Assembly: GCA_041741995.1 (NCBI GenBank)
Contig: JBGSJN010000103.1
Coordinates: 1-13,211 of the forward strand
Direction of reading: 5' to 3'
Source of the DNA: WTXA01 sp041741995
Lineage (GTDB): Bacteria > Bacillota > TC1
Length of the DNA stretch: 13,211 bases
Position numbers and translations under genes: made by a program. Below the pieces are notes generated by a model. It saw only the letters and a list, made by a program, of their open reading frames with translations. It made no database searches and was not told the DNA's origin. Shown here in pieces: positions 6,437 through 13,211 of the stretch (the stretch's first letter is position 1; each line of letters opens with the position of its first letter).

Positions 6437-7733
6437 TTTTCATGCTTACCCTTCCAATTATTTCAGAAACTTCCTGATAGGTTTTTTCTAAATCTATAGT
6501 CTTTAATTCTCTATTAACCATCAAAGGCTGTCCTTTTACCATAGTCATTACAATATCCGATGACTTGGCACTATAGGCAATTTTAGAAACCAGGCTATTT
6601 TCCATAGGATAATAGTGGGGTTGATTTAAATCAAACATAATCAAGTCAGCATCATAACCCTCTTTTAACATACCAACTCTATCACTTACATTTAAAACCT
6701 TGGCACCTTCTAAGGTCGCCATTTTAAGTGTATCATAAGCATTCAAGGCAGTAGCATCGAGGTTCAGGCCTTTTTGTATAAGTGTGGCATATTGCATTTC
6801 ACTTAACATATCCAGATTATTATTTGAAGAAGCTCCATCAGTACCCAAACCAACTGTAATCCCCTTCATTAGATATTGTTGAATATTAGCCATACCAGAG
6901 CCAAGTTTTAGATTGCTCTTAGGATTATGGGCTATTCCTACACCCTTTTCTTTAACTATATTCTGGTCTTTTTCATTTAAATAAATCATATGTGCTGAAA
7001 CTACATAAGGCGCATCAAGGAGCCCTATATTATTTAAATATTCGATTGGAGTCATACCATGAGTTTTAAATATATCTTCATTTTCTTTTTTAGTTTCGGA
7101 AACATGAATATGTAATCCGATATTTCTTCTTTTTACTATTTCCAGCTGTGCTTCCAAGAACTCCTTGCTATTTGTATAGATAGCATGTGGTCCTGCCAGT
7201 ACTTTAATTCTTTCATCATCATAATTATGAAAATTATCAATAAGACTTTCAAGTTGAACCAAGGCTGCCTTATCCATCATTGCATTACCTGTATAAATAG
7301 TACCTCTACTAATATGACCTCTAATACCAGTTTCCACAATTGCTTTAGCAACCATTTCCATATCCTGGTACATATCTAAAAAAGTTGTAGTTCCTGATAA
7401 TAGCATTTCAGCAATTCCAAGTTTAGCCCCAATATATACATCATTTTTGGTTAATTTTGCTTCAACCGGCCATATCCTGTTATTAAGCCATTCAAATAAC
7501 TCTAAATCGTCTCCATAGCCTCTAAGGAGTGACATTGAAACATGAGTATGGGTATTGATAAAACCAGGCATCACAAGGAGATTTTTACCTTCAATAACTT
7601 TATGAGCACTTTTAGGCATATTACTACCTATAGCGGTTATCTTTGAACCTTCTATAAGTAAGTCCCCTTCTACAACTTCGGCTCTCATCGGATCCATAGT
7701 TATCAGGGATACATTTTTAAATAAATAACCCAT
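6429..7733 (-). CDS. mtaD: Amidohydrolase, probable 5'-methylthioadenosine/S-adenosylhomocysteine deaminase
   Basis: A 434-residue metal-dependent amidohydrolase of the TrzA/ATZ-MtaD branch. Metal and active-site residues seen are H62 and H64 in NTHTHVS, HIHVSE (198-203; H200 the metal ligand, E203 in the active site), H249 in GIAHNPKSNLKLGSG and D299 in GLGTDG. GPHAIYT (171-177) corresponds to the GPHxPYT loop of MtaD enzymes. The C-terminal region has the composite beta-sandwich portion with LKEGYDADLIMFDL. MtaD deaminates methylthioadenosine, S-adenosylhomocysteine and often adenosine or 5'-deoxyadenosine, clearing by-products of SAM-dependent and radical-SAM reactions. Related family members act on guanine, cytosine or s-triazines, so substrate is likely but not proven. 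The ATG at 7733 lies 6 bp after the ftsY stop; a GGGAGAGG site precedes it at a rather long spacing. Its 3' end overlaps the ACT gene by 8 bp. Confidence 0.85.
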   Translation of the reverse strand: MGYLFKNVSLITMDPMRAEVVEGDLLIEGSKITAIGSNMPKSAHKVIEGKNLLVMPGFINTHTHVSMSLLRGYGDDLELFEWLNNRIWPVEAKLTKNDVYIGAKLGIAEMLLSGTTTFLDMYQDMEMVAKAIVETGIRGHISRGTIYTGNAMMDKAALVQLESLIDNFHNYDDERIKVLAGPHAIYTNSKEFLEAQLEIVKRRNIGLHIHVSETKKENEDIFKTHGMTPIEYLNNIGLLDAPYVVSAHMIYLNEKDQNIVKEKGVGIAHNPKSNLKLGSGMANIQQYLMKGITVGLGTDGASSNNNLDMLSEMQYATLIQKGLNLDATALNAYDTLKMATLEGAKVLNVSDRVGMLKEGYDADLIMFDLNQPHYYPMENSLVSKIAYSAKSSDIVMTMVKGQPLMVNRELKTIDLEKTYQEVSEIIGRVSMKND

Positions 7734-7739
7734 TAAATA

Positions 7740-8654
7740 TTATTCCTCTCCCAAAATACCTGCAATGAATTTTTCAGGTACGAATTCTTCAATATCCTTG
7801 ACACTTTCACCTAAGCAGACAAACTTAACTGGCACCTGTAATTCCTTAATCAAGGGAATTGCCATACCACCTTTTGCAGTACCATCTAACTTAGTTAAAA
7901 TCAACCCTGAAATATCAGGCACATTCTTGATAAACTCTTCTGCTGAAGATAAGGCATTTTGTCCTGTACCACTGTCTATTACCAAGAAAATCTCTTCTGG
8001 TTTCTTACCATCTTCTCTTTGAATTACTTTATCTATTTTTTTCATTTCTTCCATTAATTTCTTTTTATTATGCAGTCTTCCAGCTGTATCAATTAATAAT
8101 ACATCCATACCTCTAGCTTTGGCTGCCTCTATACTGTCATAAATTACAGCAGCTGGATCACTTCCTTCTTTTTGAGCTATAACCGGTATTTGAAGGTTTT
8201 CACCCCAAACCTTTAATTGTTCAATAGCACCTGCTCTAAAGGTATCACCAGCAGCAAACATAACATTCAAGCCTCTTTTGCTTAGTAAATTACCTACCTT
8301 GGCTATAGTTGTAGTTTTACCTACACCATTAACACCAATAAAAAGATAAATTGATAGTCCATCACTACTAATATTTAACTCTTGATTATTATTTTTAACT
8401 ATATCAAAAATTAGTTCTCTTAAAATATTAATAGCATCCTTAGAATCACTGATTTTTCTTTTCTTAACTTCTTCTTTAACTTGTTCAACAAGTTCCATGG
8501 AAGTTTTCACACCTAAGTCTGAAGTAACTAATATTTCCTCAAGATTTTCATAAAACAGATCGCTAATCCTTGGTCCTAATTTTACTAGGGCATTTAATCT
8601 ACCTAGAATATTTTCATGTGTTTTCTTTAATCCGTTTAACCACTTATTAAGCAT
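7740..8654 (-). CDS. ftsY: Signal recognition particle receptor FtsY
   Basis: A 304-residue SRP GTPase consisting essentially of the NG domain: the N domain helices cover about 1-90 and the long acidic A domain of E. coli FtsY is absent, as is usual in Gram-positive bacteria. GTPase motifs are GVNGVGKT (107-114), DTFRAGA (137-143), DTAGR (189-193) and TKLD (254-257) followed by GTAKGG. The DTAGRLHNKKKLMEE stretch and TGQNAL separate FtsY from Ffh, and the methionine-rich M domain of Ffh is missing. It docks ribosome-SRP complexes at the membrane for co-translational insertion. The ATG at 8654 has AGGAGGG at 8661-8667 and overlaps the smc stop by 8 bp (AATGCTTAA), a coupled arrangement. ylxM and ffh, which often follow ftsY in Firmicutes, are not here. 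Confidence 0.97.
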   Translation of the reverse strand: MLNKWLNGLKKTHENILGRLNALVKLGPRISDLFYENLEEILVTSDLGVKTSMELVEQVKEEVKKRKISDSKDAINILRELIFDIVKNNNQELNISSDGLSIYLFIGVNGVGKTTTIAKVGNLLSKRGLNVMFAAGDTFRAGAIEQLKVWGENLQIPVIAQKEGSDPAAVIYDSIEAAKARGMDVLLIDTAGRLHNKKKLMEEMKKIDKVIQREDGKKPEEIFLVIDSGTGQNALSSAEEFIKNVPDISGLILTKLDGTAKGGMAIPLIKELQVPVKFVCLGESVKDIEEFVPEKFIAGILGEE

Positions 8655-11600
8655 TTTTTTCCCTCCTATGTTTTTCTAAACTTACAGAAATAATTTTTGA
8701 AATTCCACTTTTATTCATAGTTACTCCATATAAATTATCAGATTCTTCTATAGTTCCTTGTCTGTGGGATATAACTACGAATTGTGTATTATTAGAATAA
8801 TTTTTTAAATAATTAGCAAAGTTGGCCACATTTCTTTCATCAAGTGATGCATCAGCCTCATCGATTATACACAACGGACTTGGTTTTATTTTTAATAATG
8901 AAAACAATAGTGCTAACGCTGTTAGTGCTCTTTCTCCACCTGATAACATCGACATGCTTTTCGGTGTTTTTCCAGGTGGTTTAGAGTATATCTCTATACC
9001 GGAGTTTAAGACATCATTTTTATCAGTTAATTCGATATATGCTTCTCCACCATTAAATAAGGCACTATAGGTTTCACTAAAGGTACTATTTAATAATTCA
9101 AAGGACTCTGTAAATCTAATTGTCATTATCTTATCTATATCATTGATAATTTCTATTAGACTATCTATAGTCTTTCTCAAATCTCCTTCTTGATCCTTCA
9201 AGAAAGTCAATCTTTCACATACCCTATCAAATTCTTCAATTGCACCAAGGTTTACCAGCCCAAGGCTATTGATTTTTTGTTGATAGCTTCTTAAATCTCT
9301 GATACAGATTTTTTTATCTTCTATAGGTTGCCTTTTGTCCATAGCTTCATAAGGCATCAGCTGGAATTTTTCTTGCAGAATAGTAATTTTATTACCCTTA
9401 TCTGTTTCAAGCTTCGCGATTTTTATGTCAAGTTCATGTAGTCTTTCTTCAATATATTTTAACGATTTACTATTTTCCTTAATAATCCTATCTAACTCCA
9501 TATTTGCTGCAACCAGTTCATCTTTTGACGAGTCTCCTTGATTTAGAAGATTTTGTAAATTTAAGTACTCTTCTTGTCTTAATTCAGATGAGCCTGAAAA
9601 TTCCTCTTTTTTGACTTTCAAGTTTTCTATTAAGCTCTTACATTCATTTAAGATCACTGTTTTTTTGATAGCAAGAGATTGTATATCCTTTTGTTCGTTA
9701 TAATAGGCTTCAAGAGATTCATTGAAGGCCTTTTCTTTTTCAATTAAGGTATTTAAAGCAAGCTTTTCTTCCATAATTTCATCGTTAATGTTTTCTATGG
9801 CCTGATCTAATGCTTTAACTTCTTGTTCCTTTCCTGATTTAGATTTTTCTTTGCCTTCTTTTTCTGATTCTTTCTCTTCAAGTTTTTTATTAAGTAGAAT
9901 TCGTTCCTTGTTAAGACCGGCCATTTCATCAGTAATATTTTCTACATTATAGGCCATTAAGTCAATTTTTTCTGTTATATTATTAATTTCCTGGCTACGC
10001 AAATCAATTTCATGCTTCAGACTTACAATATTATCATTTAGTTCCTTTGCCTTGATATTCTTGGCATTAATCTTGCCCTCAAGAGGATATAGTTGTTGAT
10101 TTATCACTTCAATATCAGCTAATATTTTATCTAACTTTCTTTTTAAAGTCCCAACTTCTAGGCTTAATTCTTCAACTAGCCTATTTCTAGATAAGACACT
10201 ATTGGATTTTCCTGAATGTCCACCAGCCATGGCACCACCTGGCATAAATTGTTCGCCAGTCAAGGTTACAATTTTTATAGATTGATTTGAGGCTTTAGAA
10301 ACTTTAATACCAACATCAATATTTTCAACTATTAAAGTATTGCCTAAAAGATTTTGCAAGGCAACATCATATTTTTTATCAATCTTCACAAGACTGCTGC
10401 CGACCCCATAGACTCCAGGTTCATTCAGTAACCTTTTAAATTCATTATTTAGTTGTCTTGGTTTAACCACATCTAAAGGCAGGAAAGTAGCTCTACCTTT
10501 TTCTTCTCTTTTTAGAAACTCAATTGCATTTTTAGCTGCATGTACATTATCAACAATAATATCTTGTAATGAACCACCTAATGCAGTCTCTATGGCTTTT
10601 TCAAACTTAAGTTCTACTTTTATTAATTCTCCTACTACACCACATACACCTTTTAAGCCACTATTATCCCGTTGTAATAGTATACTTTTCACCCCGGCAT
10701 AATAACCTTGATAGTCCCTTTGAATATCAGACAAGGCTCTGAATTTAGAGTTTGATTGTTGATATTTTTCACTAAATTCATTACGATCCTTATTTAAAAT
10801 TTCCTTATGATTGATGAAATCTATTTTTTCTTTTTCTAGTTTCCTTATTTCTTCAGAAAATTCCAAGTTGTTTTTTTCTAGATTTGTCAGATTTTCGATT
10901 TTTAGACTTAAATTATCAGTTAGATCTTTCTTATATAATTCTAGAGCATTTCTTTCATTAATACTGTCTCTTTCCTTATTTAACAATGCTTTTTCTTCAT
11001 CACTTACCGATTTTATTTCATTATGAAGAACTGCAATTTCTTGAAATATATCAATCAAGGAATATCTAATATCTTCACCAACTTCTAGTAAGTTGTTCTT
11101 TTCTTTGGTAATCTCTTGCATTTTCGATTCAAGTTCTTTAATAAATTGGGTTTTTTCAATCTTCAACTCTGTCCACTGGGCTTTTTTTTCAATTTTTTCA
11201 CTGTATATCGCTTCAAGATTCAAACTTTTATTTTCAATTTCTTTAATTTCTTCTTCAAGTTCTTTTATTCTATCTTCATTGTTCATTATATTATTATCAA
11301 TTGTTATAATTTCTGTATTTAGATTATTTACAGAATCCTTTAGTTCCAAAAGCTTGTTACGATTGAATTTCAAATTTTCTTCAATACTCATTAAAGCCAT
11401 ATTATTTTTTTCAAAACTGGCTTCCATACTTCTTAATTCAGTTTCTTCTTTGGATATTTTGTCTTTAACTTTAGCTAATTCAGTATTTAACTCACCTAGT
11501 TCCAAATCACCATCATAGATGTCATTTAGAATCAGATTTAATTCTAATTCATCAGCTTTTTCTTTTATTTCAAGATAGTACTTTGCTTTTTTTGCTGAAT

Positions 11601-12219
11601 CTGCCAAAGAGTCATAATTTTTGTCCAATTCTTCAATAATATCCAAGATTCTTCTTAAATTAACTTCAGAGTGCTCAATTTTTCTTAATGATTCTTCTTT
11701 ACGGTTTCTGTATTTTACAATCCCTGCTAATTCTTCGATTATGCCTCTTCTATCTTCAGGCTTGGCATTTAGTATTTTTTCTATTTCACCTTGTCCTATA
11801 ATAGAAAACGAATCCTTGCCCAGTCCAGTATCATTGAAGAGTTCATGTATGTCTTTCAACCTGCAGCTATTACCGTTAATTGTATATTCACTTTCCCCTG
11901 ATCTATAAATCTTCCTGCCAATCTTAACTTCTTCATAAGGGATATTAAGCAGTCCATCATGATTGTCTATATTCATGTAAACTGAAGCAACACCAAGTGC
12001 CTTATGCACCTTGGTTCCTCCAAATATTACGTCTTCACCTTTTGTTCCTCGAAGCGCTTTAATTTTTTGCTCACCTAAAACCCAGCGAAAAGCATCTGCT
12101 ATATTGCTTTTCCCACTACCATTAGGACCTACTATAGTCGTTATACCATCACTGAATTCAAGCTTTGTTCTATCTTTAAAAGACTTGAATCCATGTAAAT
12201 CAAAACTTTTTAAAAACAC
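8647..12219 (-). CDS. smc: Chromosome partition/condensation protein SMC
   Basis: A full-length 1190-residue SMC ATPase. The N-terminal head has Walker A GPNGSGKS (31-38) and the Q-loop IGQGEIEKIL (Q143). Long Glu/Lys/Leu-rich heptad stretches at about 175-495 and 680-1000 form the antiparallel coiled-coil arm. The hinge spans about 500-670, beginning near RDYQGYYAGVK and ending with the glycine-rich GGAMAGGHSGK. The C-terminal head has the ABC signature LSGGE (1092-1096), Walker B ending in D1120 with catalytic E1121, and the D-loop SLDERN. With ScpA and ScpB, SMC organises and segregates newly replicated DNA; neither partner gene is in the window. The start is GTG at 12219, with AGGAG six bases upstream sharing bases with the rnc stop. 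rnc-smc-ftsY is a conserved Firmicutes order. Confidence 0.98.
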   Translation of the reverse strand: MFLKSFDLHGFKSFKDRTKLEFSDGITTIVGPNGSGKSNIADAFRWVLGEQKIKALRGTKGEDVIFGGTKVHKALGVASVYMNIDNHDGLLNIPYEEVKIGRKIYRSGESEYTINGNSCRLKDIHELFNDTGLGKDSFSIIGQGEIEKILNAKPEDRRGIIEELAGIVKYRNRKEESLRKIEHSEVNLRRILDIIEELDKNYDSLADSAKKAKYYLEIKEKADELELNLILNDIYDGDLELGELNTELAKVKDKISKEETELRSMEASFEKNNMALMSIEENLKFNRNKLLELKDSVNNLNTEIITIDNNIMNNEDRIKELEEEIKEIENKSLNLEAIYSEKIEKKAQWTELKIEKTQFIKELESKMQEITKEKNNLLEVGEDIRYSLIDIFQEIAVLHNEIKSVSDEEKALLNKERDSINERNALELYKKDLTDNLSLKIENLTNLEKNNLEFSEEIRKLEKEKIDFINHKEILNKDRNEFSEKYQQSNSKFRALSDIQRDYQGYYAGVKSILLQRDNSGLKGVCGVVGELIKVELKFEKAIETALGGSLQDIIVDNVHAAKNAIEFLKREEKGRATFLPLDVVKPRQLNNEFKRLLNEPGVYGVGSSLVKIDKKYDVALQNLLGNTLIVENIDVGIKVSKASNQSIKIVTLTGEQFMPGGAMAGGHSGKSNSVLSRNRLVEELSLEVGTLKRKLDKILADIEVINQQLYPLEGKINAKNIKAKELNDNIVSLKHEIDLRSQEINNITEKIDLMAYNVENITDEMAGLNKERILLNKKLEEKESEKEGKEKSKSGKEQEVKALDQAIENINDEIMEEKLALNTLIEKEKAFNESLEAYYNEQKDIQSLAIKKTVILNECKSLIENLKVKKEEFSGSSELRQEEYLNLQNLLNQGDSSKDELVAANMELDRIIKENSKSLKYIEERLHELDIKIAKLETDKGNKITILQEKFQLMPYEAMDKRQPIEDKKICIRDLRSYQQKINSLGLVNLGAIEEFDRVCERLTFLKDQEGDLRKTIDSLIEIINDIDKIMTIRFTESFELLNSTFSETYSALFNGGEAYIELTDKNDVLNSGIEIYSKPPGKTPKSMSMLSGGERALTALALLFSLLKIKPSPLCIIDEADASLDERNVANFANYLKNYSNNTQFVVISHRQGTIEESDNLYGVTMNKSGISKIISVSLEKHRREKNA

Positions 12220-12225
12220 TCTATT

Positions 12226-12230
12226 CTCCT
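12226..12230 (-). promoter_or_regulatory. Ribosome binding site fixing the GTG start of smc
   Basis: AGGAG on the minus strand, six bases before GTG 12219-12217, decides that the non-ATG codon is the start. The first two bases of the site are the last two of the rnc stop TAG (12231-12229), so termination of rnc and initiation of smc happen at the same place. Confidence 0.75.
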
Positions 12231-12924
12231 AACCTTTATTCAAGAAATATTCAATAGCTATTTTAGCACCTTGTCGTTCTGCCTCTTTCTTACTTTTCCC
12301 AAGCCCTATGGCAATAACTTGATCTTCCCAAATTAAACCAACCGTAAACACCTTGTCATGATCAGGGCCTTTTTCAGCCAGGACTTTATATTCAACACTT
12401 CTTTTATAGTCCTTTTGAAGCAACTCCTGCAAGATGGTCTTGTAGTCTCTAACTCCCTTAGTAACTATTTCTTCAATGATATCGTCTAATATCTGAAAGA
12501 CAAATTCCTTTACCTTCAAAAATCCCAAATCTAGATAAATAGCTGCCAAAAGTGCTTCAAAAGCATCAGCCAGGACAGAATCTCTATATCTGCCTCCGAC
12601 TTTTTCTTCACCTTTACCAATTAATAAATAATCATAAAGTTTAAATTTCCTGGCACCTTGGGCAAGTGTTTCACCAGAAACTACAACACTTTTAATCTTT
12701 GATAATTCACCCTCTTGTTTGTTCGGATATACAGTATAGAGATATTCAACAATTATAAGAGATAAAACTGTATCCCCTAGAAATTCCAATCTCTGATTAT
12801 TATCTGCAAGTCCATTTTCATATGAATACGTTGGATGTGTTAAAGCAGTTTCTAACATATTTATATTATTTATTTCAATACCAAAATCCATAAGTGATTT
12901 CTGACATTCTAAAGTTGTTTCCAA
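12229..12924 (-). CDS. rnc: Ribonuclease III
   Basis: A 231-residue double-strand-specific endoribonuclease that processes rRNA precursors and cleaves structured RNA. The catalytic domain has the signature RLEFLGD (45-51) with E47 and D51, and the second acidic pair D120 and E123 in LADAFEALLAAIYLD. These are the four metal-binding acidic residues expected for an active enzyme. A double-stranded RNA-binding domain fills about 159-229: DYKTILQELLQ at its start and GKSKKEAERQGAKIAIEYF at its end. The proposed start is TTG at 12924, with GAGGGAG at 12935-12941. The alternative in-frame ATG (residue 12, at 12891) would still give a complete domain but lacks a good ribosome binding site. The gene is 5 bp from plsX and 9 bp from smc. 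acpP, often found just upstream of rnc, is missing from this position. Confidence 0.96.
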   Translation of the reverse strand: METTLECQKSLMDFGIEINNINMLETALTHPTYSYENGLADNNQRLEFLGDTVLSLIIVEYLYTVYPNKQEGELSKIKSVVVSGETLAQGARKFKLYDYLLIGKGEEKVGGRYRDSVLADAFEALLAAIYLDLGFLKVKEFVFQILDDIIEEIVTKGVRDYKTILQELLQKDYKRSVEYKVLAEKGPDHDKVFTVGLIWEDQVIAIGLGKSKKEAERQGAKIAIEYFLNKG

Positions 12925-12929
12925 AATTC

Positions 12930-13211
12930 TTATTCTCCCTCGAAATATTTAATCATTTCTTGATTAAAACCACTCTCTACAGCCTTTTTAGCAGCAAAGA
13001 CAGCATTCATCATCGTCTTGGCATCAGAACTACCATGACTAATCATGGATATTCCTTTAAGCCCTAATAAAGGTGCTCCACCATATTCAGTATAGTCCAA
13101 CTGAGACTTAATTTCTCTAAAGGCACCTTTAGATAATAGAGCTCCAATTTTATAGATAGTCTTTTTCATCAAATTTTCTTTGATTTGATTTATCAGAACA
13201 GATGACAAGCC
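12930..13211 (-). CDS. plsX: PlsX phosphate acyltransferase, C-terminal part (5' end outside window)
   Basis: Partial gene: the last 93 codons and the TAA stop are present, and the frame continues beyond the right edge. A TTG at 13208 should not be taken as the start. PlsX converts acyl-ACP and phosphate to acyl-phosphate, the acyl donor for PlsY in phosphatidic acid synthesis; it is a peripheral membrane protein of roughly 330-345 residues. The visible C-terminal signature is DYTEYGGAPLLGLKGISMIS, followed by HGSSDAKTMMNAV, which is characteristic of PlsX. Its last codons, GAG GGA GAA, also supply the ribosome binding site for rnc, which starts 5 bp downstream. The fabD-fabG-acpP genes that often separate plsX and rnc in Firmicutes are absent here. 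Confidence 0.94.
   Translation of the reverse strand, partial: GLSSVLINQIKENLMKKTIYKIGALLSKGAFREIKSQLDYTEYGGAPLLGLKGISMISHGSSDAKTMMNAVFAAKKAVESGFNQEMIKYFEGE
12935..12941 (-). promoter_or_regulatory. Ribosome binding site supporting the TTG start of rnc
   Basis: GAGGGAG inside the last codons of plsX lies 10 bases before TTG 12924-12922. The spacing is slightly long; an ATT one codon upstream would be closer but is a very rare start. The downstream ATG at 12891 lacks a comparable site, so TTG is the best choice. Confidence 0.55.

Noticed and set aside
8837..8875. Unusual Walker B/D-loop wording in SMC (DEADASLDERN instead of the common DEVDAALDxxN)
   Set aside because: The catalytic D-E and the LD..N pattern are kept, and similar substitutions are expected between clostridial SMC proteins; not evidence of altered function.
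11093..11518. Plus-strand open frame rich in Ser, Phe, Leu and Ile that could look like a membrane protein
   Set aside because: It is the complement of the Glu/Lys/Leu-rich SMC coiled coil; GAA and AAA codons read in reverse give TTC and TTT, which creates the apparent hydrophobic protein.
9700..11600. Repetitive-looking TTC/TTT/CTT-rich stretches as possible low-complexity repeats
   Set aside because: They are explained by Glu- and Lys-rich heptads of the SMC coiled coil; no exact repeat unit recurs.
13206..13208. TTG as a possible start of the right-hand gene
   Set aside because: The protein is the C-terminal quarter of PlsX and the frame continues past the window edge, so this is an internal leucine codon.

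Overview
This 13.2 kb window is AT-rich (by eye about one third G+C) and is filled almost completely by bacterial housekeeping genes, all on the minus strand. The gene set (plsX-rnc-smc-ftsY, murI-rph-rdgB, lepA-hemW), purine-rich Shine-Dalgarno sites and low G+C point to a Gram-positive-lineage anaerobe of the Clostridia/Halanaerobiia type. That placement is inferred from gene order and protein flavour, with no search behind it; genus cannot be given.

Reading in the direction of transcription (right to left): the 3' end of plsX (phospholipid synthesis), rnc (RNase III), smc (chromosome condensation) and ftsY (SRP receptor) form the first block. A metabolic trio follows: an MtaD-like deaminase of methylthioadenosine/S-adenosylhomocysteine, a small tandem-ACT protein of unknown function, and a HisC-family aminotransferase. 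Next come murI (glutamate racemase, cell wall), rph (RNase PH) and rdgB (ITP/XTP pyrophosphatase). These ten genes are separated by at most 11 bp or overlap by 8 to 26 bp, so they look like one long, translationally coupled transcription unit. It ends at a 12-bp perfect hairpin whose loop holds the rdgB stop codon.

An 84-bp gap then carries a good sigma-A-type promoter (TATAAT) for a second unit, lepA-hemW. Here lepA (EF4) overlaps hemW (radical-SAM haem chaperone family) by 8 bp, and hemW runs off the left edge. It is absent from a simple start-to-stop ORF scan only because its stop lies outside the window; its frame is open throughout positions 1-1003.

I find no RNA genes, mobile elements, CRISPR arrays, long repeats or phage genes, and no non-coding stretch longer than 84 bp. 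I do not see an undescribed biological system. The points most worth a second look are the MtaD/tandem-ACT/HisC trio embedded in the housekeeping operon, an RNase PH whose start omits the usual N-terminal DGR segment, and the stop-codon-in-loop terminator.
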